Notes under the pieces: generated by a model
Told to the model about the DNA's origin: nothing
Seen by the model: only the letters and a program-made list of their open reading frames with translations
Database searches by the model: none
Shown: positions 16,491-24,540 of the stretch, one piece after another
Layout of the letters: the number at the start of each line of letters is the position of its first letter
Numbering within the stretch: the first letter of the stretch is position 1
From: CAMLIZ01 sp036231905
GTDB taxonomy: Bacteria; Pseudomonadota; Gammaproteobacteria; Burkholderiales; Burkholderiaceae_C
NCBI RefSeq assembly: GCF_036231905.1
Contig: NZ_JAZARE010000004.1
Span: 310,001 to 374,000 of the forward strand
Length of the DNA stretch: 64,000 nucleotides
Direction: 5' to 3'
Translations under genes and position numbers: made by a program

Positions 16491-18641
16491 TCAGTGGCGC
16501 GAGTGCCGCACCAGGGCGCCGACGTCCAGGATCAGCGCGACCCGGCCGTCACCCATGATGGTGGCGCCCGACACATCGTTGACCTTGCGATAGTTGGCTT
16601 CGAGGTTCTTCACCACCACCTGCTGCTGGCCGAGCAGCTCGTCCACCAGCAGGGCCACGCGGCCGCCTTCGGCTTCCACCACGACCATGATGTTGCTCAC
16701 GTGCTCGAAGTCGAAGCGCGGCACGTCGAACACCTTTTCCAGGTCGATCACCGGCATGTACTCGTCGCGCACTTCCACCACGCGGCCGGAGCCGCCGATG
16801 GTCTTGATCATCCCGTCCTGCACCTGGAAGGACTCGACCACCGAGCTCAGCGGCAGGATGTACACCTCCTCGCCGACACCCACGCTCATGCCGTCCATGA
16901 TGGCCAGTGTGAGCGGCAGCCGCACCTTCACGCTCATGCCGTAGCCTTCGGCGGAGTCGATCTCCACCGTGCCGCCCAGCGAGGTGATGTTCTTCTTCAC
17001 CACGTCCATGCCCACGCCGCGGCCCGACACGTCGGTCACCTGGTCGGCGGTGGAGAAGCCGGGGGCGAAGATCAGGTTCCAGGCCTCCTGGTCGGTCATG
17101 GAGTCGGGCGCGTCGATGCCCTTCTCGCGGGCCTTCTGGATCAGCTTCTGCCGGTTCAGGCCGCGGCCGTCGTCACGCACCTCGATCACGATGCTGCCAC
17201 CCTGGTGGCTGGCGATCAGGCTGATGGTGCCGGTCTCTGGCTTGCCCTTGGCGATGCGGTCGGCGGGTGATTCGATGCCGTGGTCGCAGCTGTTGCGCAC
17301 CAGGTGGGTCAGCGGGTCGGTGATCTTCTCCACCAGGCCCTTGTCCAGCTCGGTCGCTTCCCCTTGCGTGACCATCTCGACCTTCTTGCCGAGCTTGGCC
17401 GCCAGGTCGCGCAGCATGCGCGGGAAGCGGTTGAACACCACCGACATCGGGATCATGCGGATCGACATCACCGATTCCTGCAGGTCCCGCGTATTGCGTT
17501 CCAGGTCCGCCAGGCCGGCGGCCATCTGCTGGTACAGCGCGGCGTCCACGCCCTTGCTGTTCTGCGCCAGCATGGCTTGCGTGATGACGAGTTCGCCCAC
17601 CAGGTTGATCAGCTGGTCGACCTTTTCGACCGACACGCGCAGGGTGCTCGATTCCAGGCCGGCCGCAGCCTTGGCGTCGGCCTTGGGTGCGGCAGGTTTG
17701 CCAGCAGCGGGCTTGGGCACCTCGATCTGCGCGGGGACGGCGGCGGGTGCGGTGCCGGCCGAGTCGCCGGCGGTGCCTGGCGCGCCGGGGGCGTCGTCAA
17801 AGAAGCCATAGCCCGGTTCGTCGGCGGCCAGCTCGGCCGCCTCCGGAGCACCCGGGGCGCCGGCATAGAAGCCGTAGCCCTGGCTGTGCGGGATGAGCTT
17901 GACCTTCTCGCGCGCCACGTGGAAGGTGAACAGGTCCAGCAGGTCGGAATCGCTGCTGGCGGTGAGCACCTTGAAGCGGCGCAGGCCGTCGGCATCCTTG
18001 CCGCCGTCCAGCGGCTCGATGGTGCCCAGGTCGGTGATCTCCTGGAACAGCTCCACCAGGCTGTCGGCCTGGGCGGGCTTGTCCAGCGGGCCGACCACCA
18101 GCTCGAGCTCGCGCACGTTGGTGGTGGTGGGCACCGGCTTGGATTTGGCCGGCGGTGCGCTGTACGAAGGCGCCGTGCCGGCGCTCACCGGTGCGGCCAC
18201 CGGCACGGCGGTGATCGGCTTCTCGCCGGCCACCAGCGCGCGGATGTTGAACAGCAGCTCGGTGGTGTCGATCTCGGCACCGCCATTGCCCTGGTGGCGC
18301 GCCAGCTGCGCCTTGAGCGCGTCGCCCGAGGCCAGCAGCACGTCCACCATGTCGGAGGTGGGCGGCAGCTCGCGCCGGCGCAGCTTGTCCAGCAGCGTCT
18401 CCATCTGGTGGGTGAGCTCGGCCACGTCGGCAAAGCCGAAGGTGGCGGCGCCGCCCTTGATCGAATGCGCGCAGCGGAAGATCGCGTTGAGCTCTTCGTC
18501 GTCGGCCGACTCGATGTCCAGATCGAGCAGCAGCTGCTCCATGTTGTCCAGGTTCTCGCCAGCTTCTTCAAAGAAGACCTGGTAGAACTGGCTCAGGTCG
18601 ATGCCTGCGCCCAGGTGGCCGCCCTCGCTCATCTCGCCCAT
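16491..18641 (-). CDS. cheA: Chemotaxis histidine kinase CheA
   Basis: A 716-residue cytoplasmic kinase that phosphorylates CheY and CheB under receptor control. Domains in order: P1 HPt (phospho-His about residue 59 in AHSIKGGAATFGF), a P2-like region with Pro/Ala linkers (about 150-340), P3 dimerisation (about 345-410, STLRVSVEKVDQLINLVGEL), P4 ATPase (N box HLVRNSCDHGIE, G1 EVRDDGRGLN, G2 DVSGRGVGMDVVKKN) and P5 CheW-like domain (GVGEEVYILPLSSVVES to the end). AGGAG is seven bases before the ATG. All catalytic boxes look intact. The P2 region is long and Ala/Pro rich and repeats GYGF twice (about 257 and 281), which may be a duplicated CheY/CheB docking segment. Confidence 0.96.
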   Translation of the reverse strand: MGEMSEGGHLGAGIDLSQFYQVFFEEAGENLDNMEQLLLDLDIESADDEELNAIFRCAHSIKGGAATFGFADVAELTHQMETLLDKLRRRELPPTSDMVDVLLASGDALKAQLARHQGNGGAEIDTTELLFNIRALVAGEKPITAVPVAAPVSAGTAPSYSAPPAKSKPVPTTTNVRELELVVGPLDKPAQADSLVELFQEITDLGTIEPLDGGKDADGLRRFKVLTASSDSDLLDLFTFHVAREKVKLIPHSQGYGFYAGAPGAPEAAELAADEPGYGFFDDAPGAPGTAGDSAGTAPAAVPAQIEVPKPAAGKPAAPKADAKAAAGLESSTLRVSVEKVDQLINLVGELVITQAMLAQNSKGVDAALYQQMAAGLADLERNTRDLQESVMSIRMIPMSVVFNRFPRMLRDLAAKLGKKVEMVTQGEATELDKGLVEKITDPLTHLVRNSCDHGIESPADRIAKGKPETGTISLIASHQGGSIVIEVRDDGRGLNRQKLIQKAREKGIDAPDSMTDQEAWNLIFAPGFSTADQVTDVSGRGVGMDVVKKNITSLGGTVEIDSAEGYGMSVKVRLPLTLAIMDGMSVGVGEEVYILPLSSVVESFQVQDGMIKTIGGSGRVVEVRDEYMPVIDLEKVFDVPRFDFEHVSNIMVVVEAEGGRVALLVDELLGQQQVVVKNLEANYRKVNDVSGATIMGDGRVALILDVGALVRHSRH

Positions 18642-18681
18642 GTTGTTCTCCTGATATCTGCCCGGATGCGATGCGTGGCGG

Positions 18682-19044
18682 TCAGCGGATGACCTTGCCG
18701 ATCACTTCGATGAGCTTGGCGGGATCGAAGGGCTTGACCAGCCAGCCAGTCGCACCGGCGGCGCGGCCGGCCTGCTTCATCTGGTCGCTGGACTCGGTGG
18801 TCAGGATCAGGATGGGCGTGCTCTTGAACTTGGGGTTCTCGCGCAGCTTCTTGGTCAGGCTGATGCCGTCCATGCGGGGCATGTTCTGGTCGGTCAGCAC
18901 GAGGTTGAAGTCGCGGCTGGCCGCCTTTTCATACGCGTCCTGCCCATCCACTGCTTCGACGACGTTGAAGCCGGCGTTCTTGAGCGTGAACGAGACCATC
19001 TGGCGCATGGAGGCCGAGTCGTCAACGGCGAGGATAGAGTGCAT
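18682..19044 (-). CDS. cheY: Chemotaxis response regulator CheY
   Basis: A single receiver domain of 120 residues that carries the signal from CheA to the flagellar switch (FliM, encoded at 24530-25534). The acidic pocket Asp8/Asp9, phospho-acceptor Asp52 (LTDQNMP), Thr83 region and Lys104 (KPF) are all present. It has no output domain. It lies between the CheZ-like gene (55 bases upstream) and cheA (40 bases downstream). The N-terminus MHSILAVDD is slightly different from enterobacterial CheY but usual for proteobacterial paralogues beside cheA. Confidence 0.95.
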   Translation of the reverse strand: MHSILAVDDSASMRQMVSFTLKNAGFNVVEAVDGQDAYEKAASRDFNLVLTDQNMPRMDGISLTKKLRENPKFKSTPILILTTESSDQMKQAGRAAGATGWLVKPFDPAKLIEVIGKVIR

Positions 19045-19099
19045 CGCTAGCTCCGGATTTCTTCAAGGATGTTTTCGGGCAAGGGCCGAGAATCTTTAG

Positions 19100-19549
19100 T
19101 TAAAACAACTCGATGGACCCAGCGTCCATCTCGTCCTGCGTCACCGGGTTGGGCCGCAAGGGCGCTTCCTCGACGATGGCGGCACCTTCTTCGTCGTCAC
19201 CCATGGCCTCGGCTGCCAGGCGGTCGCAGCAGTTGCGCAGGCGCCGGCTGGTGTGGGCGATGAGCTGCGATGCCATGTCCTGGAACTGCAAGGCCGTGAC
19301 CGCACCGCTGAGGTGGCGCATGGCCACTTCCATGGCCTCGTGGCCATCGGGTTGTGCTTCCTTCAGCCCCTGCAGGTGCTCCGAAGCACCGTAAAAACTC
19401 GCCATCAGCGCGTTGCACGCGTCCGACAGCAGGGTTTGCAGGCGTTCCAGGTCGTGCGAGGCGGTGAGCAGGTGATCCTGCAAGTCGGCCGCAGCCGCCA
19501 GCGGCAATCCGCTGTCCGGGCTGGAGGCGTTCGCATCGTTCATCAGCAT
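19100..19549 (-). CDS. Minimal CheZ-like protein (candidate CheY phosphatase)
   Basis: A 149-residue, largely helical soluble protein, the first gene of the operon and directly before cheY. Two short segments look like CheZ: FQDMASQLI (Asp91 and Gln95, the same D-x3-Q spacing as catalytic Asp143 and Gln147 in the E. coli CheZ motif DFQDLTGQ), and the C-terminal tail QDEMDAGSIELF, which resembles the CheY-binding tail QDQVDDLLDSLGF of E. coli CheZ. The rest is not alignable by eye and the protein is about 65 residues shorter than E. coli CheZ (214). GGAG lies five bases before the ATG at 19549. CheY-P dephosphorylation is inferred from these motifs and position, not proven. Confidence 0.6.
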   Translation of the reverse strand: MLMNDANASSPDSGLPLAAAADLQDHLLTASHDLERLQTLLSDACNALMASFYGASEHLQGLKEAQPDGHEAMEVAMRHLSGAVTALQFQDMASQLIAHTSRRLRNCCDRLAAEAMGDDEEGAAIVEEAPLRPNPVTQDEMDAGSIELF

Positions 19550-19621
19550 CGTCGCTCCACGTTCGTTGTGGTCCTGCAAGGGCGGCCACAAGGCCGCACA
19601 TTCAGGCACCGCTGGCCCGGA

Positions 19622-19649
19622 TTTTCGGCACGGGGGTGCGACTTATTGA
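19622..19649 (-). promoter_or_regulatory. Sigma-28-like promoter for the chemotaxis operon
   Basis: On the minus strand TCAATAA (19649-19643), 13 bases, GCCGAAAA (19629-19622). Only the TCAA part of the -35 element matches well and the spacer is one base longer than in the fliS and fliD promoters, so it is a weaker call. It lies about 73 bases upstream of the CheZ-like start and would drive the six-gene operon. Confidence 0.5.
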
Positions 19650-19712
19650 GGGGATCATGGGCAGAATCTCAGTGCATTTCCCAACGAATGCGCCGCGGGA
19701 CATACTCAAGTC

Positions 19713-20864
19713 ATGCCTGCTCCCACCGCCAGCAGCCGCCCCCTGCGGGTGTTGCACATCGAAGACTCGGAGCTCGACCATGAGCTCACCCTGGCCCACC
19801 TGCAGCGCGGCGGCCATGTGGTGCACACCCGCCGGGTGGAATCCGAGGCCGAATTCCGGGCCGCCCTGCAGCACGACTGGGACATCGTCCTGTCGGACTT
19901 CAACCTGCCGGGTTTTTCCGGCCTGATCGCGCTGGAGATCCTGAAGGAAAGCGGCAAGCTGGTGCCCTTCATCATCGTGTCCGGCGAGATCGGCGAGGAC
20001 ACGGCGGTGGAGGCCATGCGCAACGGCGCCAGCGACTACCTGCTGAAGAACAACCTGGCACGGCTTGTGCCCGCAGTCGAACATGCGATCGAGGCCAACG
20101 AGACCCGGCGCGCCCGCGTGGCGGCCGACCGCGAGGTGGCGGCCTCGCGCCAGCGCCTGTCGGAGCTGGCGCAGCATCTGCAGACCAACATCGAGATGGA
20201 ACGGGCGGCGATCGCCCGGGAAATCCATGACGACGTGGGCGGCTCCTTGACCGCGCTGAAGTTCGACCTCGCCTGGATCGCGCGCCATTCGCCGACGCCC
20301 GATGTGCTGCAGCGCGTGAATTCCGCCCTGGAAACCGTGACCCATGCGATCGAGGCCAGCCAGCGCATCATGCACAACCTGCGCCCGGCCATCCTGGAGC
20401 AGGGCCTGGTGGCGGCGCTGCAGTGGATGACCGCCCGCTTTGAAAAACGCACCGGTATCCAGTGCCACTTCCGCACCAGCCACGAGACGATGCAGCTGCC
20501 CGCCGGCGTGCCGCTGGTGGCCTACCGCACGGCCCAGGAGGCGCTCACCAATGTCAGCAAGCACTCGGGCGCGGCGCGGGTGAGCATCGACCTGTCGCTG
20601 GCGCGCGGCGTGCTGTCGCTGGAGGTCAGCGACAACGGCCGGGGCCTGAGCGCGGCCGACCTGGCCAAGGCGCGCAGCTTCGGCATCCGCGGGCTGCATG
20701 AGCGTGCGGGCACCGTGGGCGGCTGGGTGGACCTGTCCAGCCGGCCCGGCGGCGGCACCACGCTGATCCTGTCGGTGCCGCTGCACCCGGACGCCATGTC
20801 GTCCAGCGGCTTCGACGACACCGGCACCGACCACGATCCATCCGCCTGGGGAGGCGCAACATGA
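19713..20864 (+). CDS. Soluble receiver-histidine kinase (REC-HisKA_3-HATPase)
   Basis: A 383-residue protein without transmembrane segments. An N-terminal receiver domain (about 10-125) has Asp18 in the acidic pocket (HIEDSELD) and phospho-acceptor Asp62 (LSDFNLPG). A short coiled coil leads to a HisKA_3 domain with His172 in REIHDDVGG and a HATPase_c domain (NVSKHSGA, NGRGLSAADL, FGIRGLHERAGTVGGW). This is the NarX/DesK-type kinase class that partners with LuxR-output regulators, and such a regulator is encoded 37 bases downstream. The N-terminal receiver suggests it is itself a target of another kinase. It is divergent from the chemotaxis operon; the 163-base gap holds both promoters. Confidence 0.9.
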   Translation: MPAPTASSRPLRVLHIEDSELDHELTLAHLQRGGHVVHTRRVESEAEFRAALQHDWDIVLSDFNLPGFSGLIALEILKESGKLVPFIIVSGEIGEDTAVEAMRNGASDYLLKNNLARLVPAVEHAIEANETRRARVAADREVAASRQRLSELAQHLQTNIEMERAAIAREIHDDVGGSLTALKFDLAWIARHSPTPDVLQRVNSALETVTHAIEASQRIMHNLRPAILEQGLVAALQWMTARFEKRTGIQCHFRTSHETMQLPAGVPLVAYRTAQEALTNVSKHSGAARVSIDLSLARGVLSLEVSDNGRGLSAADLAKARSFGIRGLHERAGTVGGWVDLSSRPGGGTTLILSVPLHPDAMSSSGFDDTGTDHDPSAWGGAT

Positions 20865-20901
20865 GGCACACGGCATCCGGCCCGCTGTCGGGGAGATCGA
20901 C

Positions 20902-21537
20902 ATGATCAAGGTCATTCTTTGCGACGACCACGCCCTCATCCGCCGCGGCATCCGCGACACCTTGTCCGATGCCCCCGACATCGAGGTGATGGGCGAAGCC
21001 GGTGACTACGGCGAGCTGCGTGCGCTGATGCGCAACCACACCTGCGACGTGCTGGTGCTGGACATCAACATGCCCGGGCGCAGCGGCCTGGACGTGCTGC
21101 ATGTGCTCAAGGACGAAGGCTCCACGGTGAAGGTGCTCATCGTGAGCATGTACCCGGAGGACCAGTACGCGATCCGCGCGTTGCGTGCCGGGGCGTTCGG
21201 TTATGTCAACAAGGGCGGCGACCCGCAGCTGCTGGTGCAGGCGGTGCGCACGGTGGCGCAGGGGCGCAAGTACGTCACGCCCGAGATCGCGCAGATGCTG
21301 GTGGAGTCGCTCACCACACCGGTGACGGAGAACGCGCACGAGAAGCTGTCTGATCGGGAGCTGCAGACGCTGGTGATGATTGCTTCTGGGAAGCGGTTGA
21401 GCGATATCGCTGAGGAGTTGATGCTGTCGCCGAAGACTGTTTCTGTCTACCGGGCGCGGGTGCTGGAGAAGCTGGGGTTGGCTAACAACTCGGAGTTGAC
21501 GGTTTATGCCATTCGAAACGGTCTTGTAGGGAGCTGA
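20902..21537 (+). CDS. NarL/FixJ-type response regulator
   Basis: A 211-residue regulator with receiver domain (Asp8/Asp9, phospho-acceptor Asp54 in LVLDINMPG, Lys104 region VNKGG) and a LuxR-type helix-turn-helix at about 145-205 (KLSDRELQTLVMIASGKRLSDIA, then SPKTVSVYRARVLEKLGL). It is the cognate partner of the kinase just upstream. The last 180 or so bases of the gene (from about 21350) use GGG, TTG, GAT, GCT and TCT codons far more than the rest of the gene; the segment ends two bases before intergenic DNA carrying a composite repeat. DNA targets cannot be inferred. Confidence 0.92.
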   Translation: MIKVILCDDHALIRRGIRDTLSDAPDIEVMGEAGDYGELRALMRNHTCDVLVLDINMPGRSGLDVLHVLKDEGSTVKVLIVSMYPEDQYAIRALRAGAFGYVNKGGDPQLLVQAVRTVAQGRKYVTPEIAQMLVESLTTPVTENAHEKLSDRELQTLVMIASGKRLSDIAEELMLSPKTVSVYRARVLEKLGLANNSELTVYAIRNGLVGS

Positions 21538-21560
21538 TTCGCCCGCGGCACTGGGCAGGT

Positions 21561-21924
21561 TTCTGGCCTGGGGCGGCAGCCCGCCGGTCGCGTCCGGCCG
21601 GCGGTCACTCTTTCCAGCCTCCGTGCGCGGGGGGTTCGCTGCGCTCGCTCGGACATGGCATGCGGAGGCTGGCGGGTGGTCCAGTGATTGGCGGGTCGAT
21701 GTGCCTGGCAGGCGCAAAGTGGCCTCGGGTCTGCAGCAATGTCAGCGTGCCCCCCGAAAACCGGGCCCCGATTCGGTGTCAGCGAACCTGATCGGATGTT
21801 GGTATTCGAAGGCACCTTCTTTGGTTACTTTCTTCATGCCAGTGAAGAAAGTAACCGCCGGCCGGGCGCGACCGGCGGGCTGCACGCGAGTGGCCACAAA
21901 CCGACCCAGGCCGAAGGCCAAGAA
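21561..21924. repeat. Composite inverted repeat, copy 1
   Basis: It fills most of the 392-base gap between the convergent regulator gene and fliR. Inverted ends of 28 bp (21578-21605 and 21854-21881, one mismatch) are GC palindromes in themselves (CCGCCGG...CCGGCGG). Inside are a 10-bp inverted pair CCAGCCTCCG/CGGAGGCTGG (21614-21623, 21663-21672) and a 13-bp perfect hairpin GGTTACTTTCTTC/GAAGAAAGTAACC (21823-21835, 21844-21856). The stretch 21612-21881 is about 94-95% identical, by eye, to 53476-53745. Short open frames here are not convincing genes. On the fliR side the hairpin could act in transcript ending. Confidence 0.85.
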
Positions 21925-21929
21925 GCCAA

Positions 21930-22691
21930 CTACAAAAACGCGGAGAGCAAGCGCTCCAAAGCCATCGTGAACGGCCCCTGCATCATCGGCAAAGTGAGCA
22001 GCATCCCAATCAACCCCACCCCCATGGTGATCGGAAACCCAATCGCAAACACGTTCATCTGCGACGCCACGCGTGAGATCACGCCGAGCACGAGGTTGAC
22101 GAACAACAGCATCGCCACCAGCGGCAGCGCGATCCAGGTGCCCAGGCGGAACACCTCGACGCCCCACGCTTGAGGCTGCGCAGCACGCAAGAAGGCAAAG
22201 GGCTCGGGCGAGGCGGGAAAGACCTGGAAGCTCTGCATCACCGCGGCAATCACCGTGAGGTGGCCGTTGATCACGATGAACAGCCACGCCACCATGGTGC
22301 CGAAGAAGCGCCCGCTGGCCGTGCCCTGTGAGGCGGTCATGGGGTCGAAGAAGCCCGCGAAGTTCAGGCCCATCTGCAGGCCGATCATCTCGCCGGCCAG
22401 TTCCACCGCGCCGAACACCACGCGCACCGCAAAACCGAGCGACACGCCGATCAATACCTGCTGCGCCACCAGCATCAGGGCGGCTGGTGAATCGAGTGCG
22501 ACCACCGGCATGGCGGGCAATGACACCTGGGCGCACAGCGCGATCAGGAAGGACAGCGCCACCCGCACCCGCATCGGCACCGTGCGCGTGCCCAGCACCG
22601 GCATCGCGCTGAACAGCGCCAGCACGCGGATGAAGGGCCACAGGAAGGGCGTGACCCAGGCGAGCACCTGGGCTTCTGAGAAGGTGAGCAT
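21930..22691 (-). CDS. fliR: Flagellar export apparatus protein FliR
   Basis: A 253-residue inner-membrane component of the flagellar type III export gate, which assembles with FliP and FliQ into the core pore. About six hydrophobic segments are visible, and family segments such as EMIGLQMGLNFAGFFDP and NVFAIGFPITMGVGLIGML are present. The ATG shares one base with the fliQ stop (TGATG), so translation is coupled. It is the last gene of the fliF-R operon. Its final 100 or so bases are rich in G- and T-ending codons (GGG, TTG, ATT, TTT) unlike the rest of the gene, and the stop lies five bases from the composite repeat. Confidence 0.95.
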   Translation of the reverse strand: MLTFSEAQVLAWVTPFLWPFIRVLALFSAMPVLGTRTVPMRVRVALSFLIALCAQVSLPAMPVVALDSPAALMLVAQQVLIGVSLGFAVRVVFGAVELAGEMIGLQMGLNFAGFFDPMTASQGTASGRFFGTMVAWLFIVINGHLTVIAAVMQSFQVFPASPEPFAFLRAAQPQAWGVEVFRLGTWIALPLVAMLLFVNLVLGVISRVASQMNVFAIGFPITMGVGLIGMLLTLPMMQGPFTMALERLLSAFL

Positions 22692-22960
22692 CAGCCCACG
22701 ACGGTAGGGATGGCCTGCAGCGTGCGCTGGATGTATTCCACCAGCGTGGTCATCATCCACGGCCCGGCGATCGCCAGCACCGCGACGGCGGCAATGATCT
22801 TTGGCACGAAGGACAGCGTCGCTTCGTTGATCTGCGTGGCCGCCTGCACGATGCTCACGACGAGGCCCACCACCAGCACCGCCAACAGCACAGGGGCGGA
22901 CACCATCAGCAGGATGTACAGGCCCTGCTGGCCGAAGGTGAAGACTTGTTGGGGATCCAT
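22691..22960 (-). CDS. fliQ: Flagellar export apparatus protein FliQ
   Basis: An 89-residue protein with two transmembrane helices (about 17-40 and 55-75), the standard size for FliQ, a subunit of the FliPQR export gate in the basal body membrane. Conserved segments include VLLAVLVVGLVVSIVQAATQ followed by NEATLSFVPKI. It starts 16 bases after the fliP stop and overlaps fliR by one base. Nothing unusual. Confidence 0.95.
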   Translation of the reverse strand: MDPQQVFTFGQQGLYILLMVSAPVLLAVLVVGLVVSIVQAATQINEATLSFVPKIIAAVAVLAIAGPWMMTTLVEYIQRTLQAIPTVVG

Positions 22961-22976
22961 GTCGGTTCTCTTGATC

Positions 22977-23738
22977 TCAAGTCGCGAACGACGCGGCCAG
23001 GGAGCCCAGCAGCAGGTTCCACCCATCCGCCAGCACGAACAGCATCATCTTGAAGGGCAGGGCCACCAGCACTGGCGACAGCATCATCATCCCCAGGCTC
23101 ATCAACACACTGGCCACGATCATGTCGATGATCAGGAAGGGGATGAAGATGAGAAAGCCGATCTGGAAGGCGCTTTTCAGCTCGCTGGTCACGAAGGCTG
23201 GCACCAGCACCTTGAAGGGCACGTCCTGCGCCTTCACGCCAGCATCCAGCTTGGCGAGCTTGGCAAACAGCGCCACGTCGCTCTGGCGTGTCTGCTTGAG
23301 CATGAACTCGCGCATCGGCACCTCGCCACGCTTCAAGGCTTCGTCGAAGGCGATCTGGTTGGCGGCGTATGGCTGGTAGGCCTGGGCGTACACCTTGTCC
23401 AGTGTCGGCCCCATCACGAAGAAGGTGAGGAACAGGCTCAGGCCCACGATCACCTGGTTGGGCGGCGCAGCCTGCGTGCCCAGCGCCTGGCGCAGCAGGC
23501 TCAGCACGATGACGATGCGGGTGAAGCCGGTCATCATCAGCAGCACCGCCGGCAGGAAGCTCAGGGCGGTGAAGAACAGCAGGGTCTGGATGGGCACCGA
23601 ATAGCTGTTGCCCGCCGCCGTCTGCGACACCACCAACGGCAGGCCGGCACCGCCGGTGCTCTGGGCTAAAGCCCCGACAGAAATGACCGACAACACCGAC
23701 AAGGCGAGGAGCCGGCCCGCAAGGGCTTTACTGGTCAC
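22977..23738 (-). CDS. fliP: Flagellar export apparatus protein FliP
   Basis: A 253-residue export-gate subunit with a cleavable signal sequence (LLALSVLSVISVGALAQ), as FliP typically has, then four membrane helices and a periplasmic domain. Typical segments: MTGFTRIVIVLSLLRQALGT, PPNQVIVGLSLFLTFFVMGP, AFQIGFLIFIPFLIIDMIVA, SLGMMMLSPVLVALPFKMML. I use the GTG ending at 23738: it gives a proper signal peptide and overlaps fliO by 11 bases; the longer open frame upstream is fliO in another frame. Normal length for the family. Confidence 0.94.
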   Translation of the reverse strand: MTSKALAGRLLALSVLSVISVGALAQSTGGAGLPLVVSQTAAGNSYSVPIQTLLFFTALSFLPAVLLMMTGFTRIVIVLSLLRQALGTQAAPPNQVIVGLSLFLTFFVMGPTLDKVYAQAYQPYAANQIAFDEALKRGEVPMREFMLKQTRQSDVALFAKLAKLDAGVKAQDVPFKVLVPAFVTSELKSAFQIGFLIFIPFLIIDMIVASVLMSLGMMMLSPVLVALPFKMMLFVLADGWNLLLGSLAASFAT

Positions 23739-24081
23739 GCTCGCCACCCTTGTTCTTGAGCTTGCCCAGCATCTGGCCGAAGGGCGTGTCCGCAAAGTTC
23801 ACCGGCTGCAGCGCCGGTGCATCGGCTTGCGGCGCCATCGTGTGCAAGGTGGTGATCTGCTGCGCGGTCACGCCCAGCACCAGCCAGCGGCGCTCGTCGC
23901 CGGTGCCCACTTCCACCGTTAGCAGGCGCTGGCTGTTGCTCACGGGCAGCACGGCCACGGTGCGCATCAGCCCCTGGCCGCCGGCACCACCCATCGGGGT
24001 GCGCTTCAGCAGCCACAACGCCACCGGGATCATCGCAATGATCGCGATGAAGGACAGCAGCGGCATCAATCCGGAAGTCAT
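23728..24081 (-). CDS. fliO: Flagellar biosynthesis protein FliO
   Basis: A 117-residue protein with one N-terminal membrane helix (about 5-25) and a cytoplasmic domain containing LMRTVAVLPVSNSQRLLTVEV, the recognisable FliO core. FliO helps assemble the FliP ring and is not part of the final structure. It begins six bases after the fliN stop and overlaps fliP by 11 bases. Short but within the range for this variable family. Confidence 0.85.
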   Translation of the reverse strand: MTSGLMPLLSFIAIIAMIPVALWLLKRTPMGGAGGQGLMRTVAVLPVSNSQRLLTVEVGTGDERRWLVLGVTAQQITTLHTMAPQADAPALQPVNFADTPFGQMLGKLKNKGGERDQ

Positions 24082-24087
24082 CGGTCT

Positions 24088-24540
24088 TCAGGTCCTGCTC
24101 AGGCGGCGCATGCGCTCGCTCGGGGTCACGATGTCGGTGAGGCGGATGCCGAACTTGTCGTTCACCACCACCACCTCGCCCTGCGCGATGAGGTAGCCGT
24201 TGACCAGCACGTCCATCGGCTCGCCCGCCAGCGCATCCAGCTCCACCACCGAGCCCTGGGCCAGCTGCAGGATGTGTTTGATCGGAATGCGGGTGCGGCC
24301 CAGCTCCACGGTGAGCTGCACCGGGATGTCCAGGATCATGTTGATGTCGTTGCCCGCACCGCTGCTCGGCGTGGCCGAGAAGTTGGTGAAGGACGCCGGC
24401 GCCACCTGCTCTGCCGGGTTGGCCACTTCGGAAGCCACGTTGCCCCCGCCCGAGGAGGGCTGCGATTCGGCCAGGGCGGCCGCCCATTCGGCGGCCATGC
24501 GGTCCTCTTCGGACATCGCGGTGTTTTCTTCAGCTGACAT
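24088..24540 (-). CDS. fliN: Flagellar motor switch protein FliN
   Basis: A 150-residue switch protein. The C-terminal SpoA/CheC-like domain (about 70-148) is clear: INMILDIPVQLTVELGRTRI, HILQLAQGSVVELDALAGEP and VVVVNDKFGIRLTDIV. The N-terminal 65 residues are acidic and Ser/Gly/Pro rich. FliN forms the base of the C-ring with FliM and helps dock FliH during export. It overlaps fliM by 11 bases, indicating coupled translation. Confidence 0.95.
   Translation of the reverse strand: MSAEENTAMSEEDRMAAEWAAALAESQPSSGGGNVASEVANPAEQVAPASFTNFSATPSSGAGNDINMILDIPVQLTVELGRTRIPIKHILQLAQGSVVELDALAGEPMDVLVNGYLIAQGEVVVVNDKFGIRLTDIVTPSERMRRLSRT

Noticed and set aside
21504..21815. Open frame starting MPSNTNIRSGS in the composite repeat, also seen at the other copy
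   Set aside because: The shared peptide arises only because both repeat copies carry the same DNA; the frame runs through hairpins and into a neighbouring gene, with no ribosome-binding site.
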